Below are positions 33,471-44,900 of a stretch of 64,000 bases of DNA, piece by piece. Position numbers and translations under genes: made by a program. A model generated the notes under the pieces. It was given only the letters and a program-made list of their open reading frames with translations. It searched no databases and was not told the DNA's origin. Location of the stretch: positions 27,961-91,960 of the forward strand of contig JASAMV010003703.1 of the NCBI GenBank assembly GCA_030248065.1, given 5' to 3'. Positions within the stretch are counted from its first letter, which is position 1; each line of letters starts with the position of its first letter. The DNA is from Rhynchonema sp. JSB1_4. Lineage: Eukaryota > Nematoda > Chromadorea > Monhysterida > Xyalidae.

Positions 33471-36400
33471 CATGTCTATCCAGGTTGTACCTACTGTATG
33501 TAGTTGCAGTATGTGGCCAGCTAATCCCGAGCAGCTAAGTCCGGTGGTGCCAGATTTAGGCGGCACGCGCTCGTTTTGATTAGGCGAACGTTTTGAACGG
33601 CCGCTCTGAGCGCTGAATATGTTAGCTGATGCTGGATGCGCCGGTTTCACAACGCATGCGGGTTGCGGGTTGGGGTTTTCACAACGTTCAATACACCATT
33701 CACGCATAACTTTGGCATCAGTAACGTTTACATGAGACCATCTTTTGCTTTGAGTCTCTCGATAGTCCTGTCGTTTTTTTCTGTGTTTTGTATCGTGACG
33801 AACTGTTCATGAACCTCTAAACAGAGAGCGGCGACGCCTCCGGAAGCAAAAGTTCAAACGTTCCGAAAAACAACACAGGCAAGAAGCAAAAGCTGGTGGG
33901 TCTTTATCACTTCACGGAGAGCACAACGCTTATGCCGCAAAACCGAGAACTCTACCTCTCTCGGGCATACGACAAGTTCGCGTGACGGAACGTCAAAAGG
34001 AGCGCAAACTTTCAAACCAAAAACAGTTTGATCAGAGCGCGAAACTGTTCTTAGATGCTTTGTGTTGCGTTTTTCGCAAGCCAGCTTTGTTTGTTTGTTG
34101 AATTGTTCGGACAATTTTCGACTGGTTCGCTCGGCTCCACTTCGTGTCAGTTCAGCATAATGCCAAGAATAACCAACAGCTGTGCGCGTGACGTTTTTGC
34201 AGCAGGTGGACAAAGAAGTTTAGGGTTGATGGGAGGTAAATTAATATGTAGTTATGGGTGTTGTAATATTTTCTTGGCTTTGTTTCTCCAAGAAACAATG
34301 TTGTCAAAGAGGGAGTGTGCTAGGTATGTACTACGCAGATCGCAAAAAGTACTGACGAAGAAAAAGTTAAGATCGTTCATGTAGCAAAGTTCAACAAGTT
34401 TATTTTCTATGGGAGTCGCTCCAGGCGAACGTTTCCCAAAGGATTGTAAAAAATTTAATTAAAGCTTTTAAGCCGACCTGCAAATTGAACCCTCTGTTCG
34501 CTTGCCAAGAGTTGTTGAAACCATCCGTTTGAGTATTATTATGATTATAATTATAAATGGGAAACTACGTATAATTTCCGTCATGAAGGGTGTTTTTGTA
34601 GTCTTCTCTGGTTGTGTTCTTCCCCGTAAAATTTTTTAACTCACCGCTGTTCTACTTGCACTTCCCATAGCGGCATTGTTTGCCTAATAATGCGCGAGCG
34701 CTCCCATGTAATTACCTCAAACTGGTCGTAACAACTTTTTCTCCGACTACTTGCTGCTTACATATACTGTATTTACGTAACATACACCGCAGTTCGACAC
34801 AATGACATAATATTCCATTAGCGGTCATATTGTGCCGTATGTACATATGTAGTTGAACGCCGAAAACACAAGACCCGGCTGGATATGTCGCCTTTGCTTT
34901 CGTTTTTGGTTGTGCTGCGGGACAGTTGGGTCCCATGTGGTCCACACCGTCCGCCTGTAGTCATATGGAGGTTGGGGTGCGGTGAAATCGGAACACGCGC
35001 GGCTACCGTGTCCATTCCACCGAACTTTCCACACAATCTTAAACAAAATTTTCTACTCAACCTTCCACTCAACCGCTTCGTAAATTCTACCCTAAGAATG
35101 AATCTCACGGCTGGGTCGGGCCCGACTTTCTGACCCGAACACATTGGGCCGAAATTTTCGGACCAAACAAGCAGTCGCTTGATGCGGTGGACGCGGGGAG
35201 TGGTGTTCGTTAGCGGCCGCTTCAAAGCGTCATCGTTTTCTTTGCATGCAGCTGGTATGTGACTGGCTCAGGGTTTGTTTTTGTTTGTGTGTGTATGTTT
35301 TGCTTGCTTTTCACTCAGTCATGTGAGTTACATCCAGAAGACGCAGAATAATGCTCAAACCGCCGTCATGTCCGGTTCCAGCTTATGACACAAACTCATA
35401 TTTACGGATTGTTCTCGTAGTACGTATGTGATGTTGGTGGTTCTGGTATGACATGGAGCAGGTTGCTGTGGCGTAAATGTGCCTCTGCCATATTATACCA
35501 TCAGTCCACAAGACAAAAAAGATCCGAGCCAGTTATGACTGCGTGTCTATGCCGGCCCCCATTACCCATCTCATACATATGCATATGCACATGGTACATC
35601 CAGCACCGTATCAGTTACGACTTACTTACCGTATACATCGCGATAATACAGGCAGCACTTAGTTTTCAGCAAGCGCACAGCGGCAAGCTTTTCAGACATG
35701 ATTATGCGTGGATGGGTTTTCTGTGTAACGTGCCGGAGCACGGCTGCTGAAGCGCATAACGAATCGCCACACAGCACTCGTTTGATCTAATCCCGAAAAC
35801 TTGCCAGACGTACTTTGAAGAGTTTCAAGATTTTTTACGATAAAGCTAGCAGTTTACGGTGCGCAAACGCCGCATGCGTCCGGTGTCCGTGATAAGTTCG
35901 CAACCATTATCCAGGTGATCTGGCTCGCTTTAGGTTCTTAACTCTTTCTTAACCCGCTTTTGGACGTTAGCAAGACGCCCAAGTGCTAATTTGAATGAGT
36001 GATGTTTCACACACCCGTGTCCAACAGCTGTTACATACGGTCGCGTCCCTATACATCATGCCGACAGCCGAATTTGGCAGGTCAAGTGGAAATCCGGATA
36101 TTACGCACGTCCGTCGCTCGTTCAAATCTGTATTTTACTCGTCGCACGCTGATGTCATTGTTTTCGTCCTTCGTCGCTCAGACCGTGAGATACACACACA
36201 CACACACGCACACGGTCAGTGCAAAAAAACGAGTCAATGAAGCGACCACGACAAGCAGCCAGTTCACGCCCGCAGATCATCTGATGATGATAGCCTTCAG
36301 CCGACAGCCATTCCAGGGGCAGATATGCATAGGTTCAGCTTTGCAAGCAAGCCCAAGTCTGTTTAAGTTGGGGAGAGAGCGCGCATTCCGCTCGCGTTCC

Positions 36401-36765
36401 GAGCCCGTTTAATTATACTTGAGGTGACGTGTGTGTGCCACATGTGTGAGTTCATGTATGATGGCCGACGGGACACACAATCGCCCCACGAACTTGCGAT
36501 GCGACTCGGCCAGTTTTCCTGTAACCGACAATTCTTGTAAGTTTCAAATTGACCGGTGCCTTATTTTGTGTCAGTCGTTTTTTTTTGACACGGTTCATAC
36601 CAAGCGCAAAGGACATTTCAGCTCACCAGAATCCCACGGCAAATACAGACATCATACATACGTTATCCAGTATTTTCATTAGGATCTGTTTGCCTGGATC
36701 TGTTTCGAACGAATCTGATCTATTTTAAGCAAGTTCAGGCCATCAGTTCTCATTACCTGGGGGGT
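33471..36765. other. No gene seen (3.3 kb)
   Basis: No recognised gene or repeat family. A short (CA)n run lies near 36192-36208. The longest frames (about 135 aa) have no family-like features. Confidence 0.35.
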
Positions 36766-36773
36766 ACTATACC

Positions 36774-37256
36774 CAGGGTTGGGCAAAAAAACGACGGCAT
36801 TTTTTCTTAAAAAACGACGTGTTTTTTAAAAAAAACGTCTGGGTCGTTTTTCGTTATTTTTAAATCCTGAATTTCCTTGATTTTCCCATATTTTTCAGGG
36901 AAAGTGCCCTGATTTTCAAGGAAAATTAATTTTTTGTCCCATTTTTTTCAAAAAGATCTCGACCAATTTTTAATTTGTCGAGATACGTCGATATATGGAG
37001 TTTGACTTTCAATGATGGTCAAAGTTGGTCCCATGATGCGGGTCTGATATGGGATCTTAACAACTCGCTAGAAAAGGGTTGAAACCCGCTTATTTTGCCT
37101 CAGAACACATAGAATTACTTCATTTAACCACGTTTTCTTCATAACATGAGCGTTTTTCAATTTTCTGGGGCATATCTTGGTCATCTGGGCGTTTTAAAAA
37201 AAACGTTTTTTTTAAAAAACGATTTTGAAAAAAAAAACATTTTTTGCCCAACCCTG
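36774..37256. mobile_element. hAT-like MITE
   Basis: TIRs CAGGGTTGGGCAAAAAA and a perfect 8-bp target duplication ACTATACC (36766-36773 and 37257-37264). Subterminal AAAACGAC/GTCGTTTT-type runs lie inside. 483 bp; no transposase. Confidence 0.88.
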
Positions 37257-37264
37257 ACTATACC

Positions 37265-37766
37265 TTGCCCTGCAAAACCAGCGTCGAAAACTGGCGTATT
37301 CAGCTACCCGAGCGAAACACTATATATACATACAACAAGCTGCTGAACAAGCGACAAGTAAATTAGAACCTTCTGATTGTGACAATTTTGTCAGCTTTCA
37401 CCTTGTTATTTGCGAGTACCTATGCGTGTGTGTGCGAGGCATTTTCACTTTATTTTTCGATGAGCTTGAAGTAAGAGGGATACAAACTGTGGCGGAGTGG
37501 GAAGGTACAGCTTCATTGCACGTATTCTGACTTTTATTGCAGCCGTATTATGTATTTTTGATGACGAGCAGCAGTTCATTCGAATTATTTATGTTGTGCA
37601 GAAAAACACTGTTTCAAAAATCCCTGTCTTTGTTCCGTGTTTCAGGTGAAACACACAGTGTTTGCGTGCGAGTAAATGTAAAAAGTTCACCACGACTTGT
37701 GTTTGAGTTTCTCTGTGCTTCCACACACACTTTCACGGCCCCGAAGCCCACATGTGTGTGTGAATA
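37265..37766. other. No gene seen
   Basis: A spacer between two short elements; nothing recognised. Confidence 0.35.
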
Positions 37767-37946
37767 TATACTCTGACAATTCTTTTGGGAGAAACTTTTC
37801 AAACGCGTTGCCTGATCCGTAAAGCGCATGATGCGTGCACTGGCTATAGCGGTCACGTGAGTTCCGTAGCCAGTGCACGCATAATGAGCTTTACGGATCA
37901 GGCAACGCAGTGGAAAATTTTCTCCCAAAAGAATTGCCAGAGTATA
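37767..37946. mobile_element. Palindromic MITE family B copy 1
   Basis: A 180-bp element whose two halves pair over about 75 bp: ends TATACTCTGACAATTCTTTT, then GCGTTGCCTGATCCGTAAAG. A second copy (53266-53448) is nearly identical, and a decayed third lies at about 46150-46312. Mirrored frames on both strands here are shadows of the palindrome. Confidence 0.85.
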
Positions 37947-38372
37947 TGTGACCGGACTGCGGACTTTTTTCTTTGGACCGCGCGGAAGGCACCATCAGCA
38001 AAATTATACAGCCGCGAGTTTATCACTAGTTTTGCGATCTCATCTCGCCGGAATGAAAGGACGCAAACTGTGCATTTAAACAAATGGATACTCTCACGTC
38101 ATTGAGCGTCGACATAACGGCTGACTTTGAGTTTCTTTCAATTTGTGATTCTATTTATAGGGTTTATGCTCATATCGAACTGAGTATCCGGAGTATCCGT
38201 TGAAGCCGTATCAGGCACAAAAAAATTACCTGCTCTTAGCCTGGAACAGCTAGGGACAGTGTAATCTTGTGACCAGTGTAACAACTTAAAAGTGCACCCG
38301 CTTTTAGAGCTGCTAAGTGACTGTCATTTACAGCTCTCGCGCTTTGACCCCACTATTCCATGTGTAGCCGCA
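37947..38372. other. No gene seen
   Basis: Nothing recognised between two MITEs. Confidence 0.35.
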
Positions 38373-38627
38373 TAGTCCAGCCAATTGCTCATGAGACGAC
38401 TTTTTTGAAGTTGGCTGGCTCGGATTTTGCTGCTCCTCCTCAGATCAATTTCCAGAAAAAAAGCACTAGCAAAACATAGCAGTTTCGATGTTTCAAAAAC
38501 AAAGAAAGACAATACGCGGGTATGCTTTGAACGTGGTTTTTCTCTGGGAATTCTCTTGCGGAGGAGCGGCAAAATCAGGGCCAATGAACGTCCAAAAAAG
38601 TCGTCTCAAGAGCAATTGGTCGGACTA
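38373..38627. mobile_element. MITE family A copy 4
   Basis: TAGTCCAGCCAATTGCTCATG pairs with its inverse at about 38607-38627. GAGACGACTTTTTTGAAG and CAAAAAAGTCGTCTC extend the stem. Flanking dinucleotide CA on both sides. 255 bp. Confidence 0.75.
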
Positions 38628-38924
38628 CAACGTTGTTTTGACGTCAACGTCAAACGTATATTTGTCAAACGTGTATTTGTCATGTTACTGCTGCTTGTAT
38701 GCGCTTGGAAATTGTCTGGGTTTTAGATTATGCCGAAGCTTTTCTGTGAACTTTACAGATGAAATGCACTCGCTGTTCCATCACTCACTTAAGCTCGCTA
38801 CGAGGATGGGCTTGCGATCTGTCATCTGATCTCAACGACCAAAAAATCAAGTCTAATCATGCGCCAATTTCATTTCGAAACTCTTAACAGAGTTCGCCGC
38901 AACTCAAACAATAACCAAATTTAA
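38628..38924. promoter_or_regulatory. Upstream region of the mGluR gene
   Basis: About 300 bp between the last MITE and the receptor start codon. It must hold at least part of the 5' UTR or promoter unless an upstream exon exists. No clear TATA box or initiator can be asserted; AAATTTAA immediately precedes the ATG. Confidence 0.25.
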
Positions 38925-41900
38925 ATGGGCACCATTCCGCCGGGCACCTGTCGTCACGGTCGGGCCACGTGCGTCACGAGAACCATAGCAATAACACTGC
39001 TACTTCTGCTGATCGTGGACACGTACCTACGGACAGGTTCGTGCGCCACCACCGACACACCGATCTTCAAGACGATCAAGGACGACGGAGAGCACCAACC
39101 CCGCAAGCACATCATGGTCGGCGGCCTCTTCCCGGTGCACGGCTGGGACCATGCGCAGGGGTCGTGCGGCAAGATCCTGCCCGAAAAGGGCATGCAGCGG
39201 ATGGAGGCGATGCTCTACGCGATCGATAAGATCAACAATCGCACAGATGTACTGCCCAACATCAACATTGGTGTTCACATACTGGACACGTGCTCAAAGG
39301 ACACCTACGCGTTCCGACAGGCGTTCGAATTCATTCAACTGGTCATGTCTGGCAGCAACATTGCCTCGTCGATGTACAGCTGCGGCGATGGCAGCAAGCC
39401 GAAGTTCAAGAAACCGAATCCGGTTACGGCTGTGATTGGCGCTGCTTCCAGCGTCGTGTCGGTTCAAGTAGCAAATCTGCTCGGACAATTCAAGGTGCCC
39501 GCACATCTGTTTCGTAGCTGATTTTAATCTTGAATCACCAATTCGAGATCTGTTCAGAATATTCTTCATCGGTATGCCCTTTCCAGATACCTCAAATCAG
39601 CTACTCATCGACGGGAACGCGACTGAGCGAGGACAAATACAAATACTTTAGTCGGGTGGTGCCGCCCGACAATCTTCAGGTATGTACATATGCGCAAATG
39701 CCAAACACCTCGGAGCCTCAAATTAAGAAGGCAAGACGAAAAGACGCACTTTGATGTTTCAGGCGAGTGCGATGGTGGACGTCGTGCAAGCCCTCAACTG
39801 GACCCAGGTGCACGCCGTTGCTGACGGTGGCGACTACGGTGAACTGGGCATCAAGGAGTTCATTGAGAAAGCACAGACAAGAGGTCAGCGCTGACGATCG
39901 CCGGAAAGTTTCCGTCAGTTCTCACATACATAGTTCAATGTCCTTGTTCCGTCAGGAATCGGCATCGAAGGTCTTCCACATATCATCAAAAAGGGCAAGA
40001 CAACGTCCGGCCTGGGAGTGAGAGACATGCTGCTTCAAATGCGTCAGCCGCGCAGCGACGCGAGCGAGGTCAGAGGAGTGGTGATGTTCGTCAACGAGGA
40101 GAATACGAACCAGGTATGCATGTCCATGGAGATGAATATCAGATTGAGCCAGCAATTATCAATCAACTGTCTAAACGCATTCCAACTATGCGCCATGGAG
40201 CTTCAGATACTGAGAGAGCTGCACTACCTGATTGCGGAGAGGCAAATCGCCGAGGACTACTTCATGTTCATCGCAAGCGATAGTTGGGGTACCAAGGCTA
40301 CGCCAGCAAAGAATTACGAGCGAACAGCCATCGGTACGATCACCGTGGCGCCGAAGCAAACACCTGATGATCGTACGTTGTGGAACACGTTTTCCTCAAT
40401 AAAAAGGTGTTTCAAACTGACACAATCAAAAATTTGCAGAGTTCACGCTCTACTTCAACCAATTGAGCCCCGGGTCGCACGACGGTCGCGACGTCTGGTT
40501 CCAGGAGTTCTGGGATCAACTCGGCTGCAATAGTTCGCATCGCAATCTCAACGCCTGCTATGAAACATCGCCGACGATGAAGTTTAATCAGGCAAGCAGA
40601 GTCAAGCCATCGAGTTGGGCTTGGATATATCGTACAAAGTGTCAAAGACGGTGCTCGACCTTGTGTGGGGATCGAGAGTTCTTAACGGGTGTCATACTCA
40701 ATTTTATATCATGGAAAAATAATATATACAATAACTCCGCTTTCTTACTCTGTAATCCCGATAAAATAAAGATAAGAATGCCGGATCGGGTTCGGGATCC
40801 GGAAAATTAATCGGGATCGGAACGTTATCCGGATTCAAATTCTCCGGATCGGGACTTCTCCGGACTGGGATCCCGCCCGTTCGAGCACTGGTCAAAGATC
40901 GAGCGAATGGTTCAGGAGAGCTACGTGTCGTACGTGATCAAGGCGGTGAACGTGCTGGCGTTCGCACTCGACCGCTATCTGCAGGACAGCTGCGATCTCT
41001 ACCATACGAACGCCGAAGATTGCGATATGACGTTTGATGGCGAGCGTCTGCAGAAGTACTACAGGAACATGTCGATTCCGGGAACCGAGGGTGAGCGGAC
41101 AGAGAGTCCGGTCAAGTTCACTCCACAAAATTTGAACATGCACAATATGTTCAGACGACACGCCAATTATTGACGAGAACGGCGACGGTGTGGGAGAGTA
41201 CATGATCTGGCAGTTTCTGTTCAACGAAAACGTCGGCGATGGCGGTCACTACCAGGAAGTGGGCGCGTGGAAGGACGAAGTGTAAGTTGACCTACGGTGT
41301 ATATTCAATCACGAACATGCATATGTGATTTTCCTGAATACCTGTCCAACCTATTCACATTTTGATTCATTCCCCTATTTTGTTCAACTCACATCTTTAT
41401 TCCGCGAGTGTGTGCGTGTTTCTGATGCACCCATCAGTTGATTATCATTCACTTGTGTCCCTATCCTGTCGTGCAGTATTCTTTTGGTGACAGCGCTGGA
41501 GCGAATACAAACCGAAGCCAGTACGTGAGTTTCGTGTGCCCTGCTATTCATCTAGATTGGTGTCTGGTGATCGGTCAAGAAACGCAACCAGCTAAACCGA
41601 TTCATAAGCATTCTCTAGTCGGGTTAGGTGATCGTAATCAAGACCGGTCCCCATTCATGACGCTGATATTGATCCTTAGAATGATGACCACGCAACATCC
41701 TTTGTGCATCAATAACCCCGCGCCAAACAACTCACGCAAGAGAGACTGTGCTGCAAGCTGAGTGAAGCTAACTGTACCGTGTGTTGTGTTCGTGCAATAT
41801 GCAGTGGGAGAACAGTTGAAACAATGTCTGATGAGGAAAATAAATGATGAATTTGCTGTGCAGTGCAATCATGAGAAGTGCAGGCCAAAATTTCCAACGT

Positions 41901-44900
41901 AATACTGTATATCGTCCAAAATTTCCAGGTTGCTCAAGTTCGACGTGGACCTGATCCAGAAGGGTCTTGGCAACGGAACAGAGATTCCGAGCTCGTTGTG
42001 CTCAAAGCCGTGTCCGGAAGGGCATCACATGGCGAAACACGACAAAAGCTCCAATTGCTGGACCTGCCAGCCTTGCATCACGTTAGTGACTTGAAACATT
42101 TGCTGCAAAGCTTGTCTGGGTAGTTCCACCCCCTAAATCACTTATTCAATTCAGGGCGATGAACTACAAGCATATCATGCCGTCGCCAACCGAGTGCAAG
42201 GTCTGTGTCAATCACACGTTGCCGAATGCGGCCAGAAATGAATGCATTCCGATGATCGCTGAAACGATCAGTTGGAGCTCGCCGTGGGCGCTCGCACCGG
42301 CCGTGTTTGCCGCACTGGGTAACTTTCTCTTGAACTCTTGCATGAAGCGTCGAATTCAAACCCAGAGTTTTCCCTGATTCAGGCATTTCCGCCTGCGGGG
42401 TCGTCATCTACACATTCGCGCGCTACAACCGCACGCCAGTCATCATGGCATCGGGCCGGGAACTGTGCTACTTCATGATCGGCGGCATCATGGGCACCTA
42501 TTTGATGACATTCGTGTTGGTCGCCCCACCATCGGCCGTGACGTGCGCGATCACCAGGGTGGGGTTGGGCGTCAGTATGGCGTGCATCTATGGCGCCATA
42601 TTGACGAAGACAAGTCGACTTGCCAGAGTGTTCCGGACGCAGATCAAGTCCACGAAACCGCCGAGATTCATATCGCCGATGTCGCAGGCGAGTGGCGTAC
42701 GAACACGTCAACCCCGCTTTTATTTATATCGATTGTGAACATGTTCATTTGGTTTTGACGTCTTTCCAGATCGGAATCTGCGCGTCGATAATCGGATTCC
42801 AATTCGTGGCGTCGCTGGCGTGGCTGGCCGTCGCCCCGCCGGGTGTCATGACCGTCTACAACACGCTCGACACGCAGGCCGTGTCGTCGTGTCGCGCGAC
42901 CGCCACGCATCTGCTCATATCGTTGTCGTGGAACATTGTGCTGATCCTGGCGTGCACCGTTTACGCCTTCAAGACGAGGAAAATACCGGAGAACTTCAAC
43001 GAAACCAAATACATCGGATTCACGATGTACGCCACGTGCATCATCTGGTTCGCCTTCGTGCCTATCTACTTCGCTACATTCGACCAATTCAGGGTCTGTG
43101 ATCGATCGCTTTATTGATTGATTAGGCGAATCGAATTATCCATAAACCGATATTCTTCCCGGTTACAGATACAAATCACGAGCTTCAGCGCCTGTATCAG
43201 CCTCAGCGGCACGGTGGCGCTCGGCTGTTTCTTTGCGCCCAAAGTCTACATTGTGCTCTTCCAACCGGAGAAAAACGTCCGAAATAAAGGGGCAGTTCGG
43301 GCCCTGCTCACACAGCAGATGGCTGTTCTCAGGTATGCTTGGTTAATTTGGTTATGAAACGGTATGTCACACAAGATCCCTTTTCCTGCTATATTCTTTA
43401 ATCACTCTAATCGCATTGTACCATGGTCATTAAGTTTAAATCCGGAACACGAACAACCCGGCGCTCCACTATGGTGAACTACTGATTGCTCTGATTTCTG
43501 ACCCTATCTTTGATTGAACCATATTTTGTTGCCTTTTGATGAAACGCTAATTTTGGGTTTTCTGACCTTGAATTATGTTTTGGTTGCAGTTTTCAACATT
43601 TTAGCACTCAGGACAATCAAAGCTTTAGCGGAAAGTGAGCCCCAGATCAGAGTCACTTTCGTTTTCATTATGAACGTTGTCTCATCGTGCCGATAACCCG
43701 CTTTGATTGAAATTAATAGATCCTTCGTTCAGAATCACACCACCGCTTTGTGTAGAGCCAATCACCCCGTTATAAATGTTCTTATTTACATTCGTACAGT
43801 ATATGTGTTGAAATTGCTTGGTCCATATTCTCGTGACCACGGCATGGCTTCGTTACATAACATCATTATCACCTCGCATGCGTGCCACCCATAATTATCC
43901 CAAATTACAATGACGATTATTAGTTTCGGTGTTGTCCCCATATCCCAGGACCATGAACGATGCGCGTACTTTTATCGACTCAAGTATGCCGGGTATGATG
44001 GCGGCCTCGACCCAACTGGCCGGCCCCGCTGTCAACATTCAGTACGAGTCGACGTGTCGACCCGAAGATACCACGTGCAGGCTGGACTGAACGTTTATTT
44101 TATAACTGCCTTTATTTTGATCACCGTGAACATATGTCATAGCTTTTTTTCGTTGGTTTCGTCTGTCGTTATGCTTATACGCACTCGACGTTGTTCGTCG
44201 TTAATAATGGGAGTAGCATTTTGAAATATTCATGCAAGTTCTTGACCTGCTCGAAAGAACGATGGCAATTCAACCCTGTCGGAAATTAGACAAATATAGA
44301 CCCATCCCACTCAAATGCTTTGTCCTCATTTTGGCAATGTCCGTTCGCTAAGCCCAAGTTTCTGACTCCAAACACCATTCCCGTTCTGCAGGCAATCAGC
44401 GCCGACCGACCCGGTCACGAATGAACAGGGCAGCCGATCGGGGTTCGGCACCAATTCGAACATCACAACAGCCGTGGCAACGGTGAACAACCATTTGGGC
44501 CACAGCGGACAACACAGTACGCAGGCCGTGGTCAGCCACGATGGCACCACTGATATTGGGGACCAAGGTGTGCTTTCCATTAGAAGTTAATACCCTGAGA
44601 TGACCTCTGTTCGTCAGTTCGGCAGATCGTGGCATGCGGTCGGTACATACTTGACGGTAGGGTTACAGCGATATAGGGTACCAAAAAACGGGCAGAGATC
44701 GGCTGTCGGGAACCTCCACATGTCGGATGTTGGCGACTTGGGCCGACAAGAGTTCAAAACACCTTATTTCGCTGATAAATATGCAGGGAAATTATTTTTC
44801 GAACCAAATGTTCCACGAAGGAGCAGAAAGCAGCGTTGTGGCGTCCAGCGAACAACTAATAATGCATACATACAGTACCAGCTGCAATTTTTGGCTGATT

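Noticed and set aside
36800..37250. A/T runs as a poly(A) retrogene tail
   Set aside because: The segment has hAT-type inverted ends and an 8-bp target duplication, so it is a DNA element.
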